A stretch of 64,000 bases of DNA from Sialis fuliginosa (taxonomy: Eukaryota; Arthropoda; Insecta; Megaloptera; Sialidae). A program made the translations under genes and the position numbers. Shown piece after piece: positions 34,457-45,851 of this stretch (positions are counted from its first letter, which is position 1; every line of letters begins with the position of its first letter). The notes under the pieces were generated by a model that saw only the letters and a program-made list of their open reading frames with translations, ran no database searches and was not told the origin of the DNA. Location: positions 10,106,001 to 10,170,000 of the forward strand of contig OY540812.1 of the NCBI GenBank assembly GCA_961205875.1, written 5' to 3'.

Positions 34457-37400
34457 ATGGCCAATATAAATAACTCAAAAAATGTAAATCAACTAAATCA
34501 TTTAACTGGTATAAAAAGAGTTTATGACAGTCATCAAGATGAAGAAATATTGTTTAAAAGACAAAAAGTTAATTTTTTACAAGACTCTGTAAGTAACAAT
34601 GATATTAAAAAAACATGTGATGTGAGAGATACAAACGAGTTTCTTATTAATTTTACTACTACAAAAGATCCAAATAAATCTAACAACGATAAAAGTTCTT
34701 GTTCATTCACAACAGCAGCTGGAAATTTTGTTCCAGTGAAAAGTTCTTCATTAGATATTGCAAATAAATTATTTAATGAAATTAATGATAGTGAAAAAAT
34801 AAAGTCAGAAAATCAACCTGATAGTTTAATTCTAAATGATACTAATAAATCTCCACTTAATACATCGAACAAATATAAAGCCAGTAATTTAACATTAAAG
34901 AAATCTTCATTAAATAGTGCAAATAAGTCGTACAAAAAAATAAAAGTTGAAGACAACTATTTAGAAGATAAAGAAAAATTATTAGCCAACTCCTTGTTTA
35001 AAACTGCAGCGGGTAGTAATTTAATGATAAAGAAATCATCATTAAACACTGCAAGTAAAATATTTGAAGATATAGATACTGATGAAATTATAAATCCTGA
35101 AACACGAGAAACTAGCTCATTTAAAACTGCAACAGAAAATCATTTAATTATTAAAACATCAACATTAGATAATACAAATGAGATATGTGAAGAGGCCTCT
35201 GATGATACAAATATAAATAATGAAAATCAAGAAATAAAAGTGACAAATTCTTTATTTAAAAGTGCATTGGGTAGTAATTTAACCATAAAAAAATCATCAT
35301 TGAATATGGCGAGTAAGATATTTGAAGAAATAAATAATGACGATATTAGTACTAAAATTCAAGAACAAATACCAACTGAGTGCTCTTTTAAAACGGCAGC
35401 TGGCAGTAATTTAAAAATAAATAAATCAGCACTAAATATTGCCTGTAAATTATTTGATGACATAAACAAAGATGAAAATATTAATAATAAAAATCAAGAT
35501 AAAATATTAACAAGTTGTTCTTTTAAAACTGCAGCTGGCACTAATTTAAATATAAAAAGATCATCGTTAAATAGTGCAAATAAGTTATTTGAAAATATAT
35601 CTGAGAATGAAATTTCCAATCCTGAAAATCAAGAAGGATCATCAAGTGATTGCTCATTTAAAACTGTACAAAAATCATTATTGAACGTAACAAACACGTC
35701 AGTTAAAGAGACAAATGTATCTAATAATGTTTCAAATGGAAATAATTTATCTAACAATAAACGTTCTATTAAAAATTCAGAGGAGATAAAACAAGAAGAA
35801 ATTCTGGTTAATGCCGAATTATCTGAAATGCCCGATGACTTTTTTGATGTTGATATGTCTATGGAAAATTTTGAAAATACTAATGATGTTAAGCCAGTAA
35901 TTCCTATCAATTCACAATTAAAAAATGAACTAAATGAACTTTTTAGCGCAGTTGACAATTCAGAATATATAAGTCAATTATCTAATATAACAAATTTGAA
36001 TGATGATATTGATTTAGAAAATTGTGATAAAAATAGACCATCTAGCAGTAATTGCTTAGAAAATCAGAATACTGTAAAAGATATTCATCAATTGCTAGAT
36101 AACAATAACTCTGAAATTGTTATTGATACTTCGATATGTATTAACGATAACAATCTACCGATCAAAACAAAAAATAATATTGAGAATCGCTATAAGTCAG
36201 TAATCAAGAACATAATATCACTTAAAGAAAAAATGAGTATTTTGAATAAAAGACGACAAGCAATGATAGAACTTTGTGAACGACAAAATAATACAAACCA
36301 TATTCAGTAAATATAATTTTTGTATAAAGATATAATTGCATAGTTAGTAGTTCTATTAATTAATGTGTATTATATTTGCAGACCATCATTGGGAGTTTTT
36401 TATAAACAAAAGTTAAATAAATTAACACGTATATCATTTCAAACATTATTAAAACAAACGAGAAATCTTCAGAACAGTTCAAATAATGCCTTTAAGAATC
36501 ATCAATATAAAATTGATGTTATTGACGACTCTTGCAATGTAATGTTGTCAGTTCCGAGGTAAAAAATGAATTATTTTTTGTTAATAAATCTTATATAGAT
36601 TTCAAATCATTATTTTGTTAGAAGTACTGAAATAAGGGTATACATTATTTTAATTTATAGTTTACCAAATGAAGCAGTATTTGAAACTCCAGATAGAGCT
36701 TTCGTTATTCCATCAGAATCAGATAAAGTTACCAATATTGAAATTGAAGATGCATTCTTAACAATGCCAGGTGTGAATACAAAATTGATACCTGATAAAT
36801 GGTTTGAGAATCATTTACGTTTGATCATTTGGAAATTAATTTCAATGGACCAACATTTTTCTAGAAATATTAAACAAGATTTTCTTACAATTGAAAATGT
36901 CATGTTGCAATTAAAATATAGGTATATTTTTTTAAATGTATGATTTAATTGTACATAATTTAACCATTATTTGATTTACAATAGCTTGTATAATATTTGA
37001 TGTACTGATGTTTTTACTTTGATACGGAATATATATATTGTATAGTTTGATCTCAATAAATTTTTTTACTACTTTAGATATGACCGCGACATTTACTTAA
37101 ACCAAAGATCTGCAATACGAATGATTTTAGAAAAAGATGAATCAGCTAGTCGAAGAATGGTATTGTGTATTTCAAAAATTATTCAGGTTAGTAAAATTGA
37201 TATTGCTATACTTGCTTGAAGGCACTTAGCGACATTGATTGTTAGGCCTGGTCAGATAAGCAGTATTTTTCATGTGATTAAATTTATACCTAGCTAAGTA
37301 CATAGTTAAATTCATTTTGTATTTTTATTGTAGTTACCAAATGATCAATATGAGCTTGAATTAACTGATGGTTGGTATTGTATTAAAACAATAATTGATG

Positions 37401-39314
37401 ATTATTTAAGAACTATTGTAAAAAACAAACGACTGACTATTGGAACAAAAATTATTACTCAAGGTGCAGAATTGTTGAACAATGCAGATGGACATCATCC
37501 ATTACAAGTATATGATAAATTATATAAAAACTCAAATATTTTTTATTTATTTGATCACTTTTAGATGCCTGAAAATATTAAATTAAAAATTTGTGCAAAT
37601 CGTACTAGACGAGTTAAATGGGACATGTTATTAGGATTTCAAAAACTTTCTGGTCCTTTATTAATTTCCTTGGATTCTATTCATCCTGATGGTGGTTCTG
37701 TTGGATGTGTCTTAGTTTATATAGCAAGAGTTTTTCCATTTAAATATTTTGAAAAATATCCAGATGGAAGATATGGTTTGTTTTTTATATATTTATATGC
37801 AACCATACGTTTAATAGATGTAATAATGTCATTTTTATAGTTGCTCGTTGTGGAAAAGCTGAAAATCGAAGAGATACCTTATGGCAAGCAGAACAGTCTG
37901 AGCGAAGAGAGAATGCACATCGACAAGCTACAGAGGAGTTGGAAAAAGAGATGGTGAAAAAAACATCATTTAGACGAAGTAGACTCAATACAAGTAACGT
38001 TAAATCAATTGTTAATCCAGAAGAACTTCTTGAAATAATTGAAGATGATCCATCTGTAGAGGTCAGTAAATTATTTTTGTATTTTCAAATTTTTATTTGG
38101 TTTAAAATATCGTTACATTTCAGGCATTAATAAGTGAGACGCAGAGAAGACAGATTCATGATTATCAAAATAAAAAAATTGCAGATTTTCAGAAAAAGTT
38201 AGCTGATCGAATGAAAGAACTGACGTCTGCTGAAAAATATAATACAAGAAAAGTTTATCCTACATTTCAAGTTATTTTAGCAGATGTTAAAAATCCGGTC
38301 GGAAGTCATCCAATGACATTGACTGTTTGGAATCAAACTGAAAGTGTAGCGAATAATATCCGTGAGAATCAAATAATGATTATCTGTGATTTAGTTATTA
38401 ATAAAAGGTAAGATTAAATTGTTTGTTTTTAACTCTTTATATTAATAAATATTGTTTTACCTTTTTAGAGAGCAAAAGTCACTCAACACATGTAATTATA
38501 CAAAATATTCAATCCAGACAGAAAAAGTAAACTTGAAAAATTACGAATTTTTATCTCGAACATTTACACCGATATCAGAAACACTTTATACTTACTTCAG
38601 TCCGATTTTAAACTTCTTTGATACTGTTGGTATAGTTTTCCATAAAGAAGGCAATAAAATGGTTTGGCTTGTTGATGAAAACCATAAGTAAGTTAAACTT
38701 TTTTATTTTTTGCATTTTAAGTAATTACAGGAATATGTATGACTGTGTTTATATGTAGGGTCCCACTTGACTATTAATAAATGAATATGTAGATGAGAAA
38801 GTCATAAATCTTACGATATTCAAGGTTAATGAAATCCGCCGTAGACTGACTTGTTTCATGTTCACATTCACTAATCGCAATGCAGGGAGATTTTTAGTGT
38901 GGACACATAACTTTTTTTCCCCACAACCCAGTCTTTAATCTCATTCTCTAAGTACTGTTTAAATTATGTCCTTTTTTTCAGTACTCTCTGCTTAGAACAG
39001 AAAATCTGTCCATCAATATTAGAAGTTTTAAAAAATGTTAATATCGGTGATGTAGTTGCTGTAATAAATTTGAGCTTATGGAGAGGAAATAAAATTGTGA
39101 AAGGAATAATTTCATGGCCTACTGTGTTTCAGCATAAACCTTCTCATAGACATTTAATTGATGCTATAGAAAATTTAAAAACAAACTTACCAGAGGTAAT
39201 TTGCTTTAAATACAGTAAATGAGTGATTCTGAATATTTTATACTTTATTTTTATTTTCAGGATATCGAGTCATATATATTAAAAATTAAACAAAAATCTA
39301 ATTTAGAAATATAG
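34457..39314 (+). CDS. BRCA2: BRCA2 orthologue, 11 coding exons, 1,257 aa
   Basis: BRCA2 loads RAD51 on single-stranded DNA in nuclear homologous recombination. Exons: 34,457-36,306; 36,382-36,558; 36,661-36,921; 37,078-37,186; 37,334-37,507; 37,565-37,775; 37,841-38,061; 38,124-38,407; 38,469-38,687; 38,982-39,195; 39,261-39,314. All junctions are GT/AG and the phases close to 3,774 nt. Exon 1 holds BRC repeats (FxTAxG...LFxxI pattern) at residues about 84-109, 181-206, 267-292, 311-336 and 356-381, with degenerate ones at 142-162, 222-246 and 401 on. Exons 2-4 encode the helical domain (WFENHLRLIIWKL, VMLQLKYRYD, RSAIRMILEKDES). Exons 5-6 encode OB1 (ELTDGWYCIKT, LTIGTKIITQGAELL, DGGSVGCVLVYIARVFP). 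Exons 7-8 give a charged tower-like helix pair (RRENAHRQATEELEKE...) and OB2. Exons 9-11 encode OB3 (GDVVAVINLSLWRG) and a C-terminal helix. It is far shorter than vertebrate BRCA2, as usual in insects. An upstream non-coding exon cannot be excluded. Confidence 0.95.
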
Positions 39315-39684
39315 TTTGTATACTTTAACTGTGCATAAAATCACATGTAATATACATATATAATATATAAATGTTTATTTTTAATTCGTTATCGAGTGGT
39401 TTTTCAAATTATTTTCCCACGAACAGGGACAATAAGCAATCAGATGCAAATTAATTTATATAAAGTGACTGAGAAAACTTGATTGAAAACTGGTTCTATT
39501 GAACACTGATGAACAAGCAGGTAGAAAGAATTGTCTCCTGATACGTTATCTGATTTTAGTTATTGTTATCTAACTCAAGGAAAATACTAGAATACAACAT
39601 ATTTTTTTCTATTTTTATTTTAAACACATACTATATGAAATTGTAATGAAGGTAATATAAAAAAAACATTTAAATTTTTAAAAA
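39315..39684. other. Convergent intergenic gap between BRCA2 and FAU
   Basis: The two genes are tail-to-tail with 389 bp between stop codons. It holds both 3' UTR ends and no other feature. For BRCA2 only variants such as AATATA follow the stop. Confidence 0.6.
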
Positions 39685-39690
39685 TTTATT
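39685..39690 (-). terminator. FAU poly(A) signal
   Basis: AATAAA on the minus strand, 13 nt after the TAA stop at 39,704. This gives a very short 3' UTR, as is common in ribosomal protein genes. Confidence 0.75.
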
Positions 39691-39703
39691 TTGGAATTAA
39701 TAA

Positions 39704-40551
39704 TTAAGCAGCGACATTAGCATTAGGTCCCCGACGACGTCCAAACGAAGGTACGACATTTATGAATCGACGATTGTACTGAATACGTCTTTTTGCACGA
39801 CCTGTCTTCTTCTTTTTCTTTTCTTGTTTTTCTACTTTAGGAGTCTGACCTTTTACTTTACCTGAAAGTTCAAATTTATTATAAGAACGTGTAAATGGTC
39901 CAAGTTTAAATAAATAAGAATTTAAGCATTACTTTAAACAAATAAATGTAAGAGAAAACCTATAATGAAACTAACATGTAGCCAGAATCACCTCAAACGT
40001 CTCTATTAATTTAGCAAGTTTCTAGGAGAGTCAGTTATATAAAACACAACTGATTCGCTGGTACCTGCCGAATATAATTAAAATTTTAAAACAACTATAC
40101 TAACCAGCACGGGCTAATGATCCGTGGACTTTACCACCCAAAAGAGGTATTGTCAAATCTAAATCTGTACAAGACAATGACGAAACCGTGCAGTCATCTT
40201 CAAGAATAGCACCAGATGCAGACAATGAAAATTCTACATCAGATACATTTTCTAGTACAGCCAGTCGAACCTGAAAATAAATATGAAATACAATTTATTT
40301 ATTAACGTTTTATGATATTTTTTAAATGACCTTGGTGAACAGTGTTCTGATGTTGATGATATTGAAAATTAATCTTTGTAATAATATGTTAACAAAATTA
40401 CTATTAAAACAAGCAGTATTCTAATCATGAATACCATTTAAACAAAAAAGTAATACATATTGATTATTAAACTAACCTTAATTTGTGCGATCGTTTCATC
40501 AGGTTGACACTCAATTACATGAGTATTTTGTCCTCTTATATGTAACTGCAT
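39704..40551 (-). CDS. FAU: FAU: ubiquitin-like protein fused to ribosomal protein S30, 132 aa
   Basis: The product is cut after a Gly-Gly to release a ubiquitin-like protein and eS30 of the small ribosomal subunit. Coding exons on the minus strand are 40,477-40,551 ([20 protein letters not shown]...), 40,105-40,270 and 39,704-39,861. Introns are phase 0 and phase 1 with GT/AG ends, and the coding total is 399 nt. The ubiquitin-like part runs to LLGG at about residue 71. The eS30 part starts [12 protein letters not shown] and holds the basic block [15 protein letters not shown] and the near-invariant [15 protein letters not shown] and [11 protein letters not shown] non-coding 5' exon is likely at about 40,761-40,813, followed by an intron whose acceptor (TTTTTAG) precedes the ATG exon at 40,561. 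The length matches the family (about 130 aa). No damage seen. Confidence 0.97.
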
Positions 40552-40760
40552 GATGTTTTATCTAAAAATAATAACAATTTACTTGTAATTTAAATATAAA
40601 TATATTTTATCATCGCATTTATTAACACGTGTTCATAAAAATATGTTTGATGTACAGAACGTCATTGTAATATGTAAAATTAATAAAACTGATAAATAAC
40701 TCAAAATTAACTATTTTATAACAACAAACACACAATTTTTCAATATTATAAATTACTTAC

Positions 40761-40813
40761 TTTCTTGCAAACGAATTAAAACGACTAAAACACTTCTTAC
40801 AAAAAACGGAAAG
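40761..40813 (-). promoter_or_regulatory. FAU: FAU 5' exon with TOP-type start
   Basis: On the minus strand CTTTCCGTTTTTTGTAAG begins with a C followed by pyrimidines (40,808-40,813), the 5' TOP signature of ribosomal protein mRNAs. The exon ends CAAGAAA|GTAAGT at 40,761. A GGCCATATT motif lies about 20 bp upstream. The transcription start is inferred from the TOP motif, not measured. Confidence 0.6.
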
Positions 40814-40859
40814 ACTTTTCAGCAGCGAACGGCCATATTAGAATGCAACCGGATATCAA

Positions 40860-41308
40860 CCAAAACAGCAATGACGAACAAAATAGCGCCAAATACAAAT
40901 GAAACTTAGTCGAAAGCCTGTGTCAATATTACTAATAAACAATTATTTATTAGTAGTTAATCAGATAAAATGTATGATAAATATCATACTAAAGGTATAA
41001 ATAAATAATTTAGGTATTATTATATTGAACTGTATATCTTAATTCATTGAATCATATGCAATGGCGTAGCTAGAGATTAAAGAGATCGGTCTCCTTTACT
41101 AACACGCGTTTTTTTTCGACTTTCATCGGGGGCGTAGCTACCTCTAAATATATGTTTTATGCAGAATTATCTTCTGCTGTCTTTAGTAAAAATTAACAAT
41201 TTTAATAATAAAGTGTACCTAATTAATATATTTCTAAAATAAAATATTAATGTGTAAAATTTATTATATATTTTTTGTGACTTCTGAATATACCTACTAT
41301 ATACATAT
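40860..41308. other. FAU upstream flank, AT-rich
   Basis: No gene. CAATGGCGTAGCTAGAGATT at about 41,059 resembles a hAT terminus without a partner. Confidence 0.4.
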
Positions 41309-41316
41309 GTCACATC

Positions 41317-41736
41317 CAGGCCCGGATTTACCATGCAGGCAGAGTAGGCAGCTGCCTAGGGCGGCAAGAATTGAAGGGCGGCAAATTTTGGAGGAAACTT
41401 TGAAAAGTTGTTATAATCGTGGGAATTGAATTTGATTTTGATTCCAGTATCGATAAGTTTGCCATCCGAAAATCGAGATCTAAAAATTTCAACCCATAAG
41501 CAATAATGTCTCTATACATGTAACTCAAGCATGACTAAAAAAAAGGTCTTCAGTTTTTATGTTTCCTAATGTAACTTTATAAAAATTTATAAAATTTGAA
41601 ACTGACGCAACCAAAAAAAAAAGATCCTGAGTTTTATATTTTGACATTTATGACTTAAACTGTTAGTTTCGAGGGGGGGGGGGGGCGGTAATTTTCGCAA
41701 CTGCCTAGGGGCGGCAAATTTCTAAATCCGGGCCTG
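41317..41736 (+). mobile_element. 420-bp hAT element with perfect 8-bp duplication
   Basis: Ends CAGGCCCGGATTTA...TAAATCCGGGCCTG are perfect inverses, flanked by GTCACATC on both sides (41,309-41,316 and 41,737-41,744). Subterminal GCTGCCTAGGGCGGCAA is repeated inverted-like near the right end, and a G run lies at about 41,671. No transposase; the 66-codon frame inside is not a gene. Confidence 0.92.
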
Positions 41737-41750
41737 GTCACATCTTTTTC

Positions 41751-42138
41751 ATTTTGGCGTAACATACAACTTTTTTATCTTCGAAAATTCTGAGAATTGG
41801 GGCGTTTTTGATGTGGCATGCGTCAAACATGTTTAGGGCGTAGGTCAGGGCAAAAAACCCTTGATTTTTGTAGGTCAGTATAACTATAACATTTTAATAT
41901 TATTTATCTAGCAATTGTGCAAAGATCAGCCGGTTATTTATAAATTACATAACATCATGAATTTGACATGTTGAGGGTTTGAATTATACAATCTTGTAAT
42001 TCAAGTAAAAAAGAAAGGGTTATTCGTAAATTTCCTATAATTATCGTTAAATTGACATGTTTGACGCATGCCACATCAAAAACGCCCCAATTCTAAAAAT
42101 TTTCGAAGATAAAAAAGTTGTAGGTTATGCTAAAATGA
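41751..42138. mobile_element. Foldback of about 390 bp
   Basis: The left arm (TTTTGGCGTAACATACAACT...GGCATGCGTCAAACATGT) is inverted on the right with a few mismatches (ACATGTTTGACGCATGCCAC...). Arms are about 85-90 bp around a unique centre. It starts right after the target duplication of the neighbouring hAT element. Confidence 0.75.
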
Positions 42139-43540
42139 ATCCACTCACGAAGTTTCAGACGAGTATTTTTTATTTCAAAATTTAAAGCCGGGACCGAGGA
42201 CTAATATCGTTTTTACAGAAAAGAAAACCGGTAGACTGAACGAGACAGGTGAATGGGAGGATACAAATTATATATTTGGTATGGAAAGTACCAGACTATC
42301 ATGTGGCACATGATTTTTCTAGGAGGTCCCGAAAAAATGACTTAACATCGATATTTACCTATACCTATTTATTTACGTACAATCTAGGTACATAAAGTAT
42401 AATTTATTAATAGCAAAATACTTCCAATTAAACTGATGAATAATTTAAATACTAAAATAACAAATTTATTTTTACATACATATGTACATCAGGAGTATTA
42501 AGTATATAGATAATATATACTTTATATATATAGGTATAAATATATATTTTACTTAATTTATAGGTAACACGAAAATGTCAAGACACATATGAAATGAAGT
42601 TCATATTTATAAATAGAATATTTATTTTTAATTTCTTAATATTAACACACTTCATTTAATTAATTATATAATAGCGATGATATTATAATTACTATGTTTC
42701 GTTATTATTATTGGGAAACATAGCTGCTTCTTTTCAGATCTCGGATTCATAACTAACATTCTCTTTTCAGTGTGAAGCCTTAAAAAAAGATCCTTTTTAT
42801 CGATTTTTGATTGCATATACTTTAAGAAAAACTATAAAAAAATCGTTTTTTTTATCTATCACAGTGGTGTTCTCCTTAACAACTACAATACGTTCCTTAT
42901 AAACAATTTATGATCAAAAATACTTTTCAGTCTATGCATTTATGTTACTTTAAGAATTTGTTAACATTTTGTTGTTGACAATTACAAAGTGAATTTTCTA
43001 GCCGTCAATTTGTATGTAGGAATATTATTTAAAAATGATTTATATATAGAATAATATAAATAACAATAAACATTATTATTAAATATAAAAGTAAAAAGTT
43101 TGATAAACACTGGACCGCCTAGTATAACGTTATTCAAACTTGGAGAAACATTTTTATTTATATTTAATATGCAAGGTATGGATATTTTATATAAAAATTC
43201 GTAAGCACCGTGGAAATCACAGTTTACTCTGGGCCTCCATGAGTCTTCTGGGGCCTATAGGCCCTTAATAGTTGTTTTACCGCGCTTAATACTTGTAACG
43301 CTACTTTTTATATTATATTTGAAAAGTGTAATATCAATTTTAAATGTGATGATTAAAACTGATTGATAAAAAAATTGTTTTATATTTTGTTTTCCCATTG
43401 GTTCGCAAAGATTAGGTGAATACCGATTTATAAAGAACTCCAAAATATCATCCATATGCGACATATGTTTTTTTTACCTAATTATAGTAGTATCGAAAAA
43501 GGTACGAAAATTTAAAAACTTGGAATTTAAAAAATATATG
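42139..43540. other. AT-rich intergenic, no gene seen
   Basis: GC patches such as CTTCTGGGGCCTATAGGCCC (about 43,243) look like transposon-end remnants. No exon was supported. Confidence 0.45.
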
Positions 43541-43758
43541 CAGTGAATTACGCGCATTTGGCATAGTCCCGACCCCGACATGTAAATTAATATACAAATA
43601 TTCCCGTTTTTAATGCTCACCGATCCCGTTTATAACGTGCAAAACAACACCTTTTGTGTTGACAACAAAAACCTATTTTGTCAAAATTCTTCAAATCAAT
43701 TTCACAACATTTGTTGTGCACGTGTTGACCATTCCGCGGAAAAATGATGATTTTATGA
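43541..43758 (+). mobile_element. Possible 5' part of a pogo/Tigger element
   Basis: CAGTGAATTACGCGCATTTG at 43,541 has the CAG start of Tc1/mariner/pogo termini. It leads directly into the HTH fragment that follows. The far end is missing, perhaps removed by the retroelement at 43,930. The termini are inferred only. Confidence 0.3.
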
Positions 43759-43902
43759 AAATGTGACGAAAACAAAGTGTTGAAACAAAAAGATTTAGCG
43801 AAGACTCTTGGAATTCCTGGTTCAACTGTCCGTTCTATTCTTAAAAATCGTCAAGAAATCGAGAAAAATGTTTCAAGTAGGTACATAATCCACATAACGT
43901 AG
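43759..43902 (+). pseudogene. Fragment of a Tigger/CENP-B-like transposase N-terminus
   Basis: The open frame reads KCDENKVLKQKDLAKTLGIP and goes on GSTVRSILKNRQEIEK. This is the pipsqueak-type helix-turn-helix (KQKDxAKxLGIPxSTVxxILKN) found at the N-terminus of pogo/Tigger transposases and CENP-B. It lacks a proper start, the second HTH and the DDE catalytic domain, and stops at TAG 43,900-43,902. A GTAGGT after VSS could be a donor, but nothing suitable follows. It is best read as a transposase relic. Confidence 0.7.
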
Positions 43903-43929
43903 GTATGTTATTTCTTCTTTTATATCATA

Positions 43930-44782
43930 ACTAGCTGGGCCCACGCGGCTTCGCCCGCTTGGACTACGGAATTATTGTTTAGGAGTTTTGAAAAATATAC
44001 ATAGTTGAATTAACTACAAACACGATTAATTATTATCGTAATAATAACTAATCAAAACCTAACGTACCTAAAAAAAAAACAAATCAGAACAAAAATTACA
44101 AATCATTTTTGTTCTGTTTAAATTTAAAAGTTAATAATTGAAAACAAAATAAACAACTGCCGGCCAAGCGCTGAATCGTCCCTATCCCCGCGACACTTCA
44201 TCATAGTTCGCGCGAATAATATGTTATTTTATGTATATTTCACGTTATTTCCTAAACCAAAAAACCAAATTGGATTCTGTAAAGGGCAAATTATATCTAC
44301 ATTAAGTACTTATGACGATGAAATCATTTATTTTGATATGGATTAATGTTTTGTAGGTCATAAGTTCATGTAAACAGAACCCAAATATTTTATGTTTTCT
44401 TTGTAACATAAAAGCAGTCATTGTGGCTTAAATATAAAAGTTAGACATTTGCTGTCGGACTTTATTGTAGAACTTTTGATTCTACACAATTCTTTAATAC
44501 ATTATTTTGATCTATATTGAACGGTTTAGGCAGCGTATTATAAAACAGCGTGCCGACGGCAAAACATTTTCCGACTTGATTTACTATTATTGTCACTGCT
44601 TAGTTGTTATGTTACCTAACCTAATAAAATATAGCCTATAACCTGGCCAGAGAACGTACCTATGAATTAAATAAAAACACGTAAATCGGATAAGTGGTTC
44701 TCGAGTGATAAGCGCACGAACGGACAGACAGACAGACAGACAGACAGAGAGACGTTGAACTTTATATATATTAAGGATATAT
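43930..44782 (+). mobile_element. Non-LTR-like repeat with CAGA tail, copy 1
   Basis: Starts ACTAGCTGGGCCCACGCGGC (TTCGCCCGC...) and ends GTAAATCGGATAAGTGGTTC then a (GACA)n tract (44,722-44,750) and GACGTTGAACTTTATATATA. Both ends are typical of abundant insect retrotransposon-derived families. The copy at 57,150-57,605 is in the opposite direction and lacks the 5' end, as expected from incomplete reverse transcription. The minus-strand 66-codon frame at 44,593-44,793 belongs to it. Confidence 0.6.
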
Positions 44783-44802
44783 ATAAAGCTCAACGTCTCT
44801 CT
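44745..44802. repeat. Inverted repeat at the retroelement tail
   Basis: CAGAGAGACGTTGAACTTTA (44,745) faces AAAGCTCAACGTCTCTCTG (about 44,785-44,803) across a few TA-rich bases. It looks like two element tails placed tail-to-tail, with little of the second retained. Confidence 0.7.
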
Positions 44803-45140
44803 GTCCTGACCTTAATATAAATCGAACCGGATTGGACCGGGCCGAAAAAAAAGTTTCGGACCGGATCGGGCTACTTTTTTAAGGCCCGATCTGATCTCTA
44901 ATTTTTTCTCACCTATTGTATTAATAATTCAACCAAAGTCAATAAAATATTTAAAAATAATTTCCTAATAAGATAAAAATTTGGTATAATATTAGTTTTG
45001 AATATCAAATTCAATTACCTCGTACATTACATTACATTATTCTAGATCCTCACATGCGACTAAAATAGGAATAAAATAACATATACTATAATAACTCAAC
45101 TTGAAATGATCAAAATCCATTAAAGTTCTTATACAATTTT

Positions 45141-45795
45141 GCTTCATCCCCATATCGAAGATATGAGAAGCTTTGTGATCGTTTTAAAATGAGAAAAAAA
45201 ATTGTTCTTCGATTTCAGAATTTTAACTTGATCCTTTTTTTCAGGTCAAGACGAACACTTTTCGTTTCGTGTCTGTTTATCTGTCTGTGTGTCTGTCCCC
45301 TGGATCCTTGTCACACGCATAACTAATGATTCACTGAACCGATATTAATGAAACTTGGTTGGTTGGTTGGATCTGACTTGAGGACGGTCCCATTTCAAAA
45401 TCATTTAAATCGTGTGTAAGGAGGAGGGGTGACACCCCAAAGAAAATATTTTTTAATATATCTCAAGAACGACACATATTTCATGAAAATGTTATAAGTA
45501 GAATCTTTTTTTTAGGTCACCACAACACAGTTTTAAATTTGGTTTAAAAAATTGTTGATGTTTGCATAACAGAAAAATTTAGATTTAGATTAATATTGTC
45601 AAAAATTTAGGTGCATATTAAGAAAAATGTCGAATAAATATTTTTTAATAAAATTGTAATAATTTAATTAATGTGTGAACCAATGACAGTTCATGAGAAT
45701 ACTTTATCGGTGTTTATTTAAATTGTTCGATAATATAATTATTAACTATACTTTTGGTGAATTTAGCACGAGGAAGTACATTTACTTAGCAAATG
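45141..45795 (-). mobile_element. R2 copy 3, reverse orientation
   Basis: Reads, inverted, from TTTGCTAAGTAAATG...TTCCTCGTGCTAAATTCACC to CGATATGGGGATGAAGC, matching 2,021-2,836. It is more diverged than the other two, and the GACGGACGG tract is replaced by simpler CAGACACACAGACAG. Confidence 0.7.
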
Positions 45796-45851
45796 TTTTT
45801 TTTCAATATAGATAAATACATGAATTTTAAGATAAGACATAGGTACCTATA

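Noticed and set aside
35629..35958. A 109-codon minus-strand frame
   Set aside because: It is a shadow of the BRCA2 repeat exon; its Ser/Phe-rich content mirrors Lys/Glu/Asn codons on the other strand.
44706..44750. GACA/CAGA tract as a CRISPR-like or satellite array
   Set aside because: It is a simple 4-bp microsatellite in a retroelement tail.
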